A DNA stretch of 54,375 bases from Candidatus Neomicrothrix sp. (lineage in GTDB: Bacteria; Actinomycetota; Acidimicrobiia; Acidimicrobiales; Aldehydirespiratoraceae): positions 1 through 54,375 of the forward strand of contig JAFMKU010000009.1 in NCBI GenBank assembly GCA_017852795.1, written 5' to 3'. The position numbers and the translations under genes were made by a program. Positions 8,611-17,892 of the stretch are shown here, piece by piece. Under the pieces are notes generated by a model, which was not told the DNA's origin, searched no databases, and saw only the letters and a program-made list of their open reading frames with translations. Within the stretch, counting starts at the first letter, position 1, and the number at the start of each line of letters is the position of its first letter.

Positions 8611-9822
8611 ATGTCTGTTGACCATCGTTGCCGTCGCCATCAGGACGTGGTTGACCTCACGGTCGACGCGGCCTTCGACGAGTATCTTCCCCACGCCTGG
8701 CGTGAGCACGGTTCGTTGGCGGGACGTGGGGTAGCGGCTAAACAACTCCCCAATCTGGGTCTCCGAGTAGCGGGACGGGCCCTGACCCTGGCCGCCAACG
8801 GAACCAAGCTGGAGCTCCACGACGGGGTTAGTCAGGCCGACGTAATCGCCGAAATGGCCGAAGACGCCTTGTCCGATGTGCTTCAGGATCGGCAATCAAC
8901 CATGGGCCTCGCTATGACTTCCCGGGTGGTGATTAGCAAAGGGTCGCTCAACGACTGGATCTGCTGGGAACCGGCGTTGCGGGCGCTGCTGGACGGCCGA
9001 CCGGTGCACGAACCAGGCGACGTCACCATGGTTGACCCGGTTGGTCAACCCCTCGACCTCGACCGGCGCTTTCGGCTCGATGACGACCGGTCGGAGATGG
9101 CTCACTTCCTTCGCGAAGCCGGCTTTCTCCACCTCACCGGAGTGTTTGACCCAGCCGAGATGGCGCTGATCGAAACCGATATCGACGCCTCGATCGCCGG
9201 TGCCCGCAACGCCGATCCCGAGTTCTGGTGGTGCACCCTCGACAACGGCGACGAAGTCGCGGTCCGTTCCCTGAACTTCCACGAAAAATCGGCAGCCGCA
9301 CAGTCGGCCATCGGCGACCAACGTTTGGCCTGGCTGGCCGACTTGACCGGCGACAGCCATCAACGACCAGCAACCTGCGAAGGACTGGTCAAACCGTTGG
9401 GAGTGGTGAATGGGCTTTCGGATCTTCCCTGGCACAAAGACTGTGGGCAGGGGCTCCACAGCTACATGTGCAACAGCCTGACGGTCGGCATTTCGGTCAC
9501 TGGCGCCGACCGGATCAGCGGGGCCCTTGGGGTGATACCTGGGTCGCATCGGGCTAACACCACCGCGTCGTTTCGAGATCCCGAACTGGATCTTCCCAGC
9601 CGCCTGCTCGAAACCGTGACCGGTGACGTCACCGTTCACTGCAGCGACACCTTGCACCGTGCCTACCCGCCAACCGCGCATCCCCGCAAGGTCGTCTACA
9701 CCAGCATGCGGCTAGCCCCGCAGGCCGGCGATGAGGTCAAACCCAACCCGCGTTACAGCCGTGAAGCGCGCGGAGAACTGTCGTCGGTGCAAGGCCGGAT
9801 CGCTAGCGTCGCGCAAAGCTGA
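8611..9822 (+). CDS. Phytanoyl-CoA dioxygenase (PhyH)-family protein with an N-terminal SCP2-like region
   Basis: HKD Fe ligands (LPWHKDCGQG), GVIPGSHRANT, DTLHRAYPP, RKVVYTSMRL; RBS GGGAGGGA; N-terminal ~110 aa resemble SCP2 sterol-carrier domains. Confidence 0.85.
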   Translation: MSVDHRCRRHQDVVDLTVDAAFDEYLPHAWREHGSLAGRGVAAKQLPNLGLRVAGRALTLAANGTKLELHDGVSQADVIAEMAEDALSDVLQDRQSTMGLAMTSRVVISKGSLNDWICWEPALRALLDGRPVHEPGDVTMVDPVGQPLDLDRRFRLDDDRSEMAHFLREAGFLHLTGVFDPAEMALIETDIDASIAGARNADPEFWWCTLDNGDEVAVRSLNFHEKSAAAQSAIGDQRLAWLADLTGDSHQRPATCEGLVKPLGVVNGLSDLPWHKDCGQGLHSYMCNSLTVGISVTGADRISGALGVIPGSHRANTTASFRDPELDLPSRLLETVTGDVTVHCSDTLHRAYPPTAHPRKVVYTSMRLAPQAGDEVKPNPRYSREARGELSSVQGRIASVAQS

Positions 9823-9868
9823 CGCTCTCCAAGGGCAACGTCGCGTCGCTTGGCGACCCGTCGGTTGG

Positions 9869-10297
9869 CTAGTTCTCGTTGCGGGCGAACACCTGAGTGT
9901 CGTCGGTGAACGCCTTGAATTCGAGGGCGTTGCCTGCGGGATCAACGAAAAACATGGTGTGTTGTTCGCCGACACTGCCCGCGAAACGCACGTGGGGTTC
10001 GATCACAAACGGCATCTGCGCCGCGGTGAGCCGATCGGCAAAATCCTGGAAATCTTCCGGTGACAACAAGACCCCGAAATGGGGGACCGGCACCGCGTCG
10101 CCATCGACCGGGTTTCGACCCGCCACACCACCACCGTCCGGCACCTGATGAATGACCAACTGGTGGTCGAACATGTCAAAGTCAACCCAGTGGTCAGCCG
10201 AGCGACCTTCCGGGAACCCGAGCACATCCCGGTAGAAGGTACGGCACTGGTCGAGATCGTCGACCGGGATGGCAAGGTGAAAACGGGGTCGGGACAC
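9869..10297 (-). CDS. VOC/glyoxalase family protein
   Basis: RPRFHLAIPVDDLDQCRTFYRDVLGFPEGR ... MFFVDPAGNALEFKAF. Confidence 0.85.
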   Translation of the reverse strand: MSRPRFHLAIPVDDLDQCRTFYRDVLGFPEGRSADHWVDFDMFDHQLVIHQVPDGGGVAGRNPVDGDAVPVPHFGVLLSPEDFQDFADRLTAAQMPFVIEPHVRFAGSVGEQHTMFFVDPAGNALEFKAFTDDTQVFARNEN

Positions 10298-10467
10298 GCC
10301 CTATGTGTAGAGCGCGCTGGGCGTCGACGCAAGACCGAATCAGCACCGATCCTCTCCGGCCATTCGGCGAGGGTGTCGGTGTCAGAGTCAGGGCCAAAGG
10401 GCGGTCAGCGCCTAGGGTTTGAGCAGTAGCACGCAGCAACGCTCCCCGGTCGACAACGGAGGCCCCG

Positions 10468-12123
10468 GTGACCACCATCGTTTATCCAGCTCGACTGATC
10501 CGCACCATGGGACGAACCAACCCCACTGCGGAAGCGGTCGCGGTTCGCGACGGCAAGGTGGTGGGGGTGGGAACGGTCGCTGAACTCGAACACCTGCCCG
10601 GAGCGGTCGTTGATCGACAGTTCGCGAACCAGGTGCTGGTGCCGGGTTTTGTCGAAGCCCACAGTCACGTGTTCGGAGGTGGGGTATGGACCCACACCTA
10701 CGTCGGGTATTTCGGCCGAACTGATCCGTCCGGTGGCTACTGGCCCGGGTGTAGCACCATTGACGAGGTTCTGAGTCGACTCGCCCGCGCCGAAGAGGCG
10801 CTACCGGCCGGAGCGCCGTTGATGGCTTGGGGTCTCGACCCGATCTATCTGAGCGGTGAACGTCTGGTGGGACGGCACCTCGACACGGTGTCTGAGACAC
10901 GACCGATCTTTGTGATGCACGCCAGCAGCCATCTGGCCACCGTCAACGCTGCGTTGCGTCGCAGCGAGGGAATTACTGCGGCCAGCACCACCCCAGGGGT
11001 GGTACGCGATGAGCACGGCGAACCCAACGGCGAATTGCAGGAACCGGCGGCGATCAGTCTGGCCGGGGACGTTTGGAAACGTTTCGTGGGGGAGTTCGGA
11101 ACCGACGAAGCGAAATGGAGCTTCGCTCGAGACGGGTGCAACAACGGGCACACGCTGCTGGCTGATCTGGGAGCGAGTGGGTTTACCGAACGTCAACTGG
11201 ATTCTTGGCGCCGGGTCACTGAAGATCCGGCGTTTCCGGCCCGGATTTTGGTGGCCGCGTCACCGTTTGGATCTGCGGGGTCGGTCGAGGAGTTGGCGGC
11301 CCAGGTCGTTTCGCTTCGTGACCAGTCCACGGAACGGCTGCATTTTGGGGTGATCAAGTTGATCCTTGACGGATCCATCCAAGGTTTCACCGCTCGCCTG
11401 AACTGGCCGTTCTATTTCGATCCCCCGGCCGGAGCTGACCCCAACGGGCTCTGGCTGATCCCGCCGGAACAAATGCCCGAACTCGTTTCGGTGTTTCATC
11501 GCGCCGGACTCACCGTCCACTGCCATTGCAACGGTGATCAGGCCGTCGATGTCTTCCTTGACGCAGTGGAGGCGGCGTTAGCCACGCACCCCCGGGCCGA
11601 TCACCGTCACACCGTCCAACACTGTCAACTGACCACCGCAGCGCAGTACCGACGAATGGCGGCCCTTGGCATGTGCGCCAACATTTTCAGCAACCACATC
11701 TTTTACTGGGGTGATCAGCATCGGCAGTTCACGGTCGGACCAGAGCGGGCTGCGGCGATGGATGCCTGCGGGACCGCCGAGGCGCTCGGGATCTCGTATT
11801 CGTTCCATTCGGATTCGCCGGTGACCCCGCTTGGGCATCTTCAGGTGATGTGGTGCGCGGTCAACCGGCAGACGGCCAGCGGATTCGAGTTGGGAGCTGA
11901 GGAACGGATCAGTGCGGCGTCAGCGCTGTACGCGGCCACGCTGGGCGCGGCTCACCAACTCAAGTTGGATCATCTGGTCGGTTCGATCGAGGTCGGAAAG
12001 TACGCCGATTTCGCGGTGCTCGATGACGATCCGTTGACGGTTGACCCTAGCCAGCTTCGAGACATTGGGGTGTGGGGAACCGTGCTTTCAGGGGTTCCGC
12101 AGCCGGCTGGCGCCAATCAGTGA
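10468..12123 (+). CDS. YtcJ-like metal-dependent amidohydrolase
   Basis: FVEAHSHVFGG, HCHCNGDQAVDVFLDA, HTVQHCQL, SFHSDSPVTPLGHLQ, GSIEVGKYADFAVLDDDP; GTG start. Confidence 0.9.
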   Translation: MTTIVYPARLIRTMGRTNPTAEAVAVRDGKVVGVGTVAELEHLPGAVVDRQFANQVLVPGFVEAHSHVFGGGVWTHTYVGYFGRTDPSGGYWPGCSTIDEVLSRLARAEEALPAGAPLMAWGLDPIYLSGERLVGRHLDTVSETRPIFVMHASSHLATVNAALRRSEGITAASTTPGVVRDEHGEPNGELQEPAAISLAGDVWKRFVGEFGTDEAKWSFARDGCNNGHTLLADLGASGFTERQLDSWRRVTEDPAFPARILVAASPFGSAGSVEELAAQVVSLRDQSTERLHFGVIKLILDGSIQGFTARLNWPFYFDPPAGADPNGLWLIPPEQMPELVSVFHRAGLTVHCHCNGDQAVDVFLDAVEAALATHPRADHRHTVQHCQLTTAAQYRRMAALGMCANIFSNHIFYWGDQHRQFTVGPERAAAMDACGTAEALGISYSFHSDSPVTPLGHLQVMWCAVNRQTASGFELGAEERISAASALYAATLGAAHQLKLDHLVGSIEVGKYADFAVLDDDPLTVDPSQLRDIGVWGTVLSGVPQPAGANQ

Positions 12124-13079
12124 GTTTCGCAGTGTCGGCTGAACCAGAACCGGGTGCCGGGGCCGTTGTTCCCGGTGCAGGGATGCCGTTGATCGAGACG
12201 GTGGTGCTCGGCGGGTACCTCGGGGCGGGTAAGACCACGCTGCTAAACGACATCATTCGCGGCGCCGATCATCGCACGGCCGTGATCGTCAACGACTTCG
12301 GCGCACTCGGGATCGATCAGCACCTGATCGAACGCTTCGACGGCACCACCGTGACGTTGGCCAACGGATGCATCTGCTGCTCGGTAGCCGACGGGCTCGC
12401 GGCTGCGCTCGCCGACCTCAACGAGGTACGACCCCGCCCGAGCCGGTTGCTGATCGAGGCCAGCGGGGTTGCTGATCCTAGTTCGGTAGCGGCGTACGCT
12501 CATCGGCCCGGGTTTCATCTCGACCTGGTGGTGGTGCTGGTGGACGGTGAACGGTTCGCAGCTCAGGTCAACGATCCGCTGGTCGGTGACGCAGTCGTTG
12601 GTCAACTACGGGCCGCGGATGTGGTGGTGATCAACAAGATCGATCTCATCGGACCCGCTCAACGTGACGCGGTTGAGGCGCAGGTGCGAACGCTGGTCGC
12701 GGATCGTCCGGTGATCATGGCTGAGCACGGACGAGTTCCGGTCGAACTGTTCGATCTTCCCGACCGTTTCACCGCCACCCCCGCGCAACCGGAACCGGGG
12801 GAGGGAACGGCGCTGCTGGTTCATGGCCTCGAATCGTGGCATCAGCAATGGTCGGGACCGATCGGGCTTGAAGCGCTCACCCGCCACGTAAACCACCTTG
12901 ACTCGGGAGTGATCCGGCTCAAAGGGATTGTCGAAACCGACCAGGGATGGGTGGTGGTGCATCGGGTCGGGGAACGCACGACGCTCAGCGATGCCCGACC
13001 GGTTGAGGCGTCGTGTCTGGTAGCGATCGGCCATCCGGGGGCCATCACCGAAACAGCGCTGCTACCGGAGCGACGATGA
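12120..13079 (+). CDS. CobW/COG0523 GTP-binding metallochaperone-like protein
   Basis: GYLGAGKTTLLND Walker A, CICC motif (NGCICCSVADGL), NKIDL; GTGA start overlapping the upstream stop. Confidence 0.9.
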   Translation: MSFAVSAEPEPGAGAVVPGAGMPLIETVVLGGYLGAGKTTLLNDIIRGADHRTAVIVNDFGALGIDQHLIERFDGTTVTLANGCICCSVADGLAAALADLNEVRPRPSRLLIEASGVADPSSVAAYAHRPGFHLDLVVVLVDGERFAAQVNDPLVGDAVVGQLRAADVVVINKIDLIGPAQRDAVEAQVRTLVADRPVIMAEHGRVPVELFDLPDRFTATPAQPEPGEGTALLVHGLESWHQQWSGPIGLEALTRHVNHLDSGVIRLKGIVETDQGWVVVHRVGERTTLSDARPVEASCLVAIGHPGAITETALLPERR

Positions 13080-14221
13080 CCACCACCGTGGTTTCGCCGC
13101 GAACCCTGATCACCACCGCAGTGGTGGCGACGGTGGCCTGCGTCTATCCGGGGTTTTTGTTTGGTGCGGTCGCGGTGCAGGTGCGCGAAGAGTTCTCGGT
13201 TTCGGCCGGTCGGTATGGCTGGGGTACGGCGGCCTATTTCCTCGCAGCCAGCGCCAGTTCGGTGCTAACCGGGCGGGTTGTGCAACGGGTCGGGCCGCGG
13301 CGCCAGTTGGTGGCCTGCCTGATCGCCACCATCGTGCTGCAGTTGATGATCGCCGGGTTGTCAACCTCGTTTACGGTCATCGTCGCGCTGCTGGCGGCCT
13401 GTGGGGTTGTCAACGCCGCCAACCAGACCGCGGTGAACTTGGTGCTGGCCCGGGCCCGACTACCCCGGCTCGGTCTGGCCCTCGCGATCAAACAGTCGGG
13501 GATGCCGTCGGCGTCGATGGTCAGCGGAATCGCCGTCCCGTTGCTGGCGGTCACGTTTGGTTGGCGCTGGTCGCTTGCGCTTGGGGTGTCTCTGGCCGTG
13601 ATCGGGTTGGTGCTGGTGGTGCGGTTCGTAGATGGAACCGGGAGTGGGGAACTGCGTTCGGCTCGTCCGCGTTCGTCGATGCGGGCGCTGCTTTCGGCGC
13701 TGGTCGTTGGTTCGTTCCTGGCGTTCGCGGCCGGTGGGTTGACCTCGTGGACGGTGTCGTCGGGGGTCGATGCGGGGCTTTCGGAGTCAGTGGCTGGTTG
13801 GATGCTCAGCCTCGGCGCTGGTTGTGGGATCGCCATGCGTCTGCTGATTGGACTTCGGCTCGACCGCATGTCGGCCCGGCCGTACGCCGCGGTTGCGGCC
13901 GTTACCAGTATCGGGGCGGTGGCCATGGTTGGGCTGTCGTACCGCTCGGCCCCGAGCCACATGGTTGCCACGGTGTTGGCGTTCGGCGCGGGTTGGGTGT
14001 GGCCAGTGTTCAGCAACTTCGGGATCATGCGAGCCAACGGCGACGCTTCGGGGGCGGCGTCGGGAATTACGCAGATGGGGATCTATCTCGGGGTGTTCGC
14101 AGCACCGATCGTTACCGGCGCGGTGATCGACGCTCACGGGTATGGCCCAATGTGGCTGCTGGTAGCTGCAGTTGCCCTGGTCGGTTCGTTGCTGGCCTAT
14201 GCCATACGCGACGAGTTCTGA
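13076..14221 (+). CDS. MFS transporter
   Basis: ~12 hydrophobic segments; ATGA overlap with the CobW stop; MFS-like AIKQSGMPSASMVSGIAVP. Confidence 0.85.
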   Translation: MTTTVVSPRTLITTAVVATVACVYPGFLFGAVAVQVREEFSVSAGRYGWGTAAYFLAASASSVLTGRVVQRVGPRRQLVACLIATIVLQLMIAGLSTSFTVIVALLAACGVVNAANQTAVNLVLARARLPRLGLALAIKQSGMPSASMVSGIAVPLLAVTFGWRWSLALGVSLAVIGLVLVVRFVDGTGSGELRSARPRSSMRALLSALVVGSFLAFAAGGLTSWTVSSGVDAGLSESVAGWMLSLGAGCGIAMRLLIGLRLDRMSARPYAAVAAVTSIGAVAMVGLSYRSAPSHMVATVLAFGAGWVWPVFSNFGIMRANGDASGAASGITQMGIYLGVFAAPIVTGAVIDAHGYGPMWLLVAAVALVGSLLAYAIRDEF

Positions 14222-14233
14222 GCCTCGGCGGGT

Positions 14234-14252
14234 CCGACCCCAATCGGGTCGG
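14234..14252. terminator. Candidate hairpin between convergent MFS and 14267-15262 genes
   Basis: 7-bp stem CCGACCC-CAATC-GGGTCGG followed by TTGGG. Confidence 0.4.
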
Positions 14253-14266
14253 TTGGGTGGAATGGG

Positions 14267-15262
14267 TTAGGCAGGCCCAGGGTTGGTCCGGTACGCCGAG
14301 TAGCAGCGGCTCAACTGTTGTCGGAGTTCGTCGGAGGTAACACCGTCACCGGCGAGTTCTTCTGGTTCCGGCCGTTGGGCGAGATCGGCGGCGAAACGTT
14401 CGAGGGCTTCGGCGACGTCAACGCCGTTCTCTCCGGCGTCGGCTAGGGCCTTTTCGTGCTCGTCTCGGTACACCTTGGCTTTCCACGACACCGAAAGCCG
14501 AACCTCGCGATCGCTGAAACGACCCAAAACGGTGCCGTGGTCGGTGATCTGCCAGTCGGTTCCGTCACACTCAAGTTCAGAGTCAAGCGTCATCCCGGCT
14601 GGACCGGATGAACCGCGGGGTCCGATCCGGGTCACTTCGTGGGGCATGAAATCGTTGTCGCCGACGATGGCGGTGTTCCATACATCGTCGTGCAACAACG
14701 ACGGTCCGTCTGGTCCTTCGGGCCAGTAACGAAACCCTCCGGCCTCGCCCTGATAAAACCAGGCCACCGCGGTCACGATATGCATCCGTTCGGCTTCAAA
14801 CAGTCGACTGACCCCCATGGCGGTCAACAGCCAGGCGGGAGCGGTCAGCCGGTTCAAGCCTCGAAACTCGGGGATGTCGGTGTGACTAAACCCTTGCCGA
14901 CCACAGGGGGTGGAAAGGTTGACGTAGACCTGTTCGGGGACCACCACGTCGGTTTGGTACATCTCGCGGGCAGCTTGGGCGAACCCAGGATGGTTCAGTA
15001 ACGGTTCGGCTCCGGCAATGCTCGGTTCGCCGAACGCCCACTGGCCGCGAAATGTGGGGCCGATCATGGCGTCGGTAAACACTTTCTCGCTGCCGTCTTT
15101 ACGGTTTTCGGCGACCTGGCGAGCGCTTCCTGAAGTGGCAAGCATGCGCCCCGGTTGCCAGTAGGGGCCGTTGGCTCGAGCCATGGCCCGGATCGCTTCA
15201 GGATCATCAACCACGTGGGTCATCACGATCGGAGCTTTAGGCGGTCGCACAGGTGCCAGCAT
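14267..15262 (-). CDS. Uncharacterized protein, possibly 2OG-Fe(II)/PhyH-like (weak)
   Basis: Likely ATG at 15262; FSHTDIPEFRG (HxD-like) and DNDFMPHEVTRIG with a later RLSVSWKAKVY segment; family not confidently recognised. Confidence 0.55.
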   Translation of the reverse strand: MLAPVRPPKAPIVMTHVVDDPEAIRAMARANGPYWQPGRMLATSGSARQVAENRKDGSEKVFTDAMIGPTFRGQWAFGEPSIAGAEPLLNHPGFAQAAREMYQTDVVVPEQVYVNLSTPCGRQGFSHTDIPEFRGLNRLTAPAWLLTAMGVSRLFEAERMHIVTAVAWFYQGEAGGFRYWPEGPDGPSLLHDDVWNTAIVGDNDFMPHEVTRIGPRGSSGPAGMTLDSELECDGTDWQITDHGTVLGRFSDREVRLSVSWKAKVYRDEHEKALADAGENGVDVAEALERFAADLAQRPEPEELAGDGVTSDELRQQLSRCYSAYRTNPGPA

Positions 15263-15363
15263 GTCCGAAGCGTAGTGCGGGCTGAAGGAACGCAAAAAGT
15301 GGGGGGTTGTTGGGACCGCGGTGGATGATCGGTCGCTTCGGCTCAACGGCCTACCCTGTGGGT

Positions 15364-16872
15364 ATGCCCGGAGTGTTTTCGCTACCCAAGCCAACCGTGG
15401 GGGACCTGATCGCCGGGATCTCGGTTGGGTTGGTGGCGCTTCCGCAGGCCTTGGCCTACGCGGAGATCGCCGGGATGCCACCGCAGTACGGCCTTTTCGC
15501 CTCCGCGCTTCCGCCGATTATCGCTGCCTTGTTTGTGTCGTCGAAGTATCTCCAAACCGGTGCGGTAGCCCTGACCGCGATTCTCACCTACGGCGCGCTC
15601 GAACCGTTGGCCACACCGCGCACCACCGACTACATCGGGTTAGCGACCTTGCTGGCGCTGCTGGTCGGCGTGTTCCGCATCGGTCTGGGGCTTTTTCGCC
15701 TTGGTGGTGTGGCCTACCTCGTGTCCGAACCGGTGCTGGCCGGGTTTACGGCGGGTGCGGCGGTACTGATCACCGCCAGTCAGTTACCCAAACTCTTCGA
15801 TGTCACCACCGACGGAAACGGGGTGCTGGCCGACGCGGCTCAAGCACTTGGGTCTCCCGGGGAGTGGCAGTTGGCCGCCCTCGGGTTTTCGGCGCTGACC
15901 ATCTTTTGCATGTACGGCGGACCGCGTCTGCACCGGTTGTTTCCCGGCATTTTGTTGGCGGTGGTGCTTGGTGGGGTGATTTCGTCAACGACCGACTATT
16001 CAGGTTCGACGATCGGTCACCTCGAAGGTGGTTTTGTGGAGTTCACCATCGACTTTCCGTGGGACTCGCTTGGCGAACTCTGGTTGCCCGCGATGGTTAT
16101 TGCCCTGGTTGGGTTTGCTGAACCGTCGTCGATTGCTCGCACGTTCGCGGCTCAGGAACGGACCCGCTGGGATGCCAACCGTGAACTGATCAGCCAGGGT
16201 GTGGCCAACGTGGCGTCGGCGTTTTCGGGGGCGTTTCCGGTTGGTGGCTCGTTCAGCCGCAGCGCACTGAGTCGTCTCGCCGGGGCCCGAACGGCGTGGG
16301 CTGGGGCGATCAACGGTGCGTTCGTGTTGATCGCCGTACCGTTCATCCCCGTGCTTGAGCCACTTCCGATGGCCATCTTGGGTGCCACCGTGGTGGGTGC
16401 CGTGATCAAACTGATCCGCATCGACCGTCTTTGGGCGCTGATCAACCAGAGCCGACCGCAGGCGCTGGTAGGGATCGGCACGTTCGTAGCCACGCTGGTG
16501 TCAGCGCCGCGGGTGGAGCGGGGTGTCATCGTCGGGGTGGTGCTGGCCTTGGGCGTGCATCTGTACCGAGAGTTGACCATCACCACCCCAAGTACTCGCC
16601 AAGGCGACACGCTTATCGTGGCGCCCGAAGGGGTGCTCTGGTTTGCCACCGTCCCGGGAGTCGACCGGATGATTCGCAGCGAGTTGGCCGAACACCGAGA
16701 CCTGCGCCGGGTTGAACTAGACCTCGCCGGGGTTGGGCGGTTGGACCTCACCGCCGCCGCGGCGCTGCGGCGACTCCTCGACGAGTTGGCCTCGGTCGGG
16801 GTGGCTATCGAGATCGTCAACCTCCGGTCCGGGGTGTCTCACGGGGTTGCCAGCCTGCTTGAACTCGACTGA
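15364..16872 (+). CDS. SulP-family anion transporter with C-terminal STAS domain
   Basis: GISVGLVALPQALAYAEIAGMPPQYGLFAS; EPSSIARTFA; STAS-like C-terminus LDLAGVGRLDLTAAAALRRLLDEL. Confidence 0.92.
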   Translation: MPGVFSLPKPTVGDLIAGISVGLVALPQALAYAEIAGMPPQYGLFASALPPIIAALFVSSKYLQTGAVALTAILTYGALEPLATPRTTDYIGLATLLALLVGVFRIGLGLFRLGGVAYLVSEPVLAGFTAGAAVLITASQLPKLFDVTTDGNGVLADAAQALGSPGEWQLAALGFSALTIFCMYGGPRLHRLFPGILLAVVLGGVISSTTDYSGSTIGHLEGGFVEFTIDFPWDSLGELWLPAMVIALVGFAEPSSIARTFAAQERTRWDANRELISQGVANVASAFSGAFPVGGSFSRSALSRLAGARTAWAGAINGAFVLIAVPFIPVLEPLPMAILGATVVGAVIKLIRIDRLWALINQSRPQALVGIGTFVATLVSAPRVERGVIVGVVLALGVHLYRELTITTPSTRQGDTLIVAPEGVLWFATVPGVDRMIRSELAEHRDLRRVELDLAGVGRLDLTAAAALRRLLDELASVGVAIEIVNLRSGVSHGVASLLELD

Positions 16873-16879
16873 TCGGCGG

Positions 16880-17776
16880 CTATTCGAACCTCGGTTCGTC
16901 CCACCAAGGAAACGTGGCCGGAAGGTCACGGCTTGGACGGTTCGGAAACTCCGGTGGTCGCTTGGCCAGAAAGCTGGTGACCCCTTCGGCAACATCGGCA
17001 CCGGCTCCTAACTCGGCAATCAGCCGACTGTCGATCTTGTGGGCTTTCATTGGATGATCCGCCCCGAGCATCCTCCACAACAACTGTCGGCTGGTTGCCA
17101 CCGACACCGCCGAGGTCGATTCGGTAAACGACCGGGCCACCGCATGGGCGGCATCAAGGAGGTCTCCGGCGGGGTGCACGCTGCGGACCAGGCCGCCGTC
17201 GGCAGCCTCGTTGGCATCAAGTAGGCGCCCACTGAACACCCAATCGAGTGCGGTACTTATCCCGACGACCCGGGGGAGAAACCAGCTTGATGCCGCCTCA
17301 GGGACCAATCCTCGGCGGGAGAAAACAAACCCGATACGGGCGGTGTCTGATGCGAGACGGATGTCCATCGGCAGGGTCATGGTGGCTCCGATCCCGACCG
17401 CGGGGCCGTTGATGGCGGCGATGACCGGTTTGAGCGAAGCGAAGATCCGCAGGGTAAGGATCCCACCCCCGTCGCGGTGCACCGAGCTACCCACCGCAGG
17501 GTCGGCTGTTCGCGGTTTGGCTCCCGGGTCGTCGCCGGTGCCGTGGTAATCAAACGTGCCCGCGCCGGCCGAAAGGTCAGCGCCGGCGCAGAACGCCCGA
17601 CCCTCACCGGTCACGATCACCGCTCGTACGTCATCGTCGGCGTCGGTTTCGTCAAAGGCCGCGACCATTTCGGTCAGCATGGTGGCGGTGAAGGCGTTGA
17701 GCTTGTCGGGCCGGTTGAGGGTGATGGTGGCAACCCCCGCTTCTTTGGTCAGGCGGATCTCGGTAGGTGAGCTCAC
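16880..17776 (-). CDS. Enoyl-CoA hydratase/isomerase family protein
   Basis: NRPDKLNAF, AVIVTGEGRAFCAGADLS, AINGPAVGIGATMTLPMDIRLAS; GTG start preferred over the longer ORF start. Confidence 0.9.
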   Translation of the reverse strand: MSSPTEIRLTKEAGVATITLNRPDKLNAFTATMLTEMVAAFDETDADDDVRAVIVTGEGRAFCAGADLSAGAGTFDYHGTGDDPGAKPRTADPAVGSSVHRDGGGILTLRIFASLKPVIAAINGPAVGIGATMTLPMDIRLASDTARIGFVFSRRGLVPEAASSWFLPRVVGISTALDWVFSGRLLDANEAADGGLVRSVHPAGDLLDAAHAVARSFTESTSAVSVATSRQLLWRMLGADHPMKAHKIDSRLIAELGAGADVAEGVTSFLAKRPPEFPNRPSRDLPATFPWWDEPRFE

Positions 17777-17892
17777 GGGTGCTCCTTTCGGCTGCGTTGA
17801 GCGTAGGCCAGTCATCGCACCGAGTTTTCACTCGTTGGGCAAAGGCCAAGGAGAGTTGCTCGCAACGCCGCCAGATGCGGTAAAACTTGCAC

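Noticed and set aside
13234-14037. 267-aa minus-strand ORF opposite the MFS gene
   Set aside because: Antisense of a membrane protein, gives Thr/Ser/Arg-rich sequence; no domain
16891-16904. Palindrome CGAACCTCGGTTCG near the end of the enoyl-CoA hydratase
   Set aside because: Inside coding sequence, short, expected by chance at this GC content
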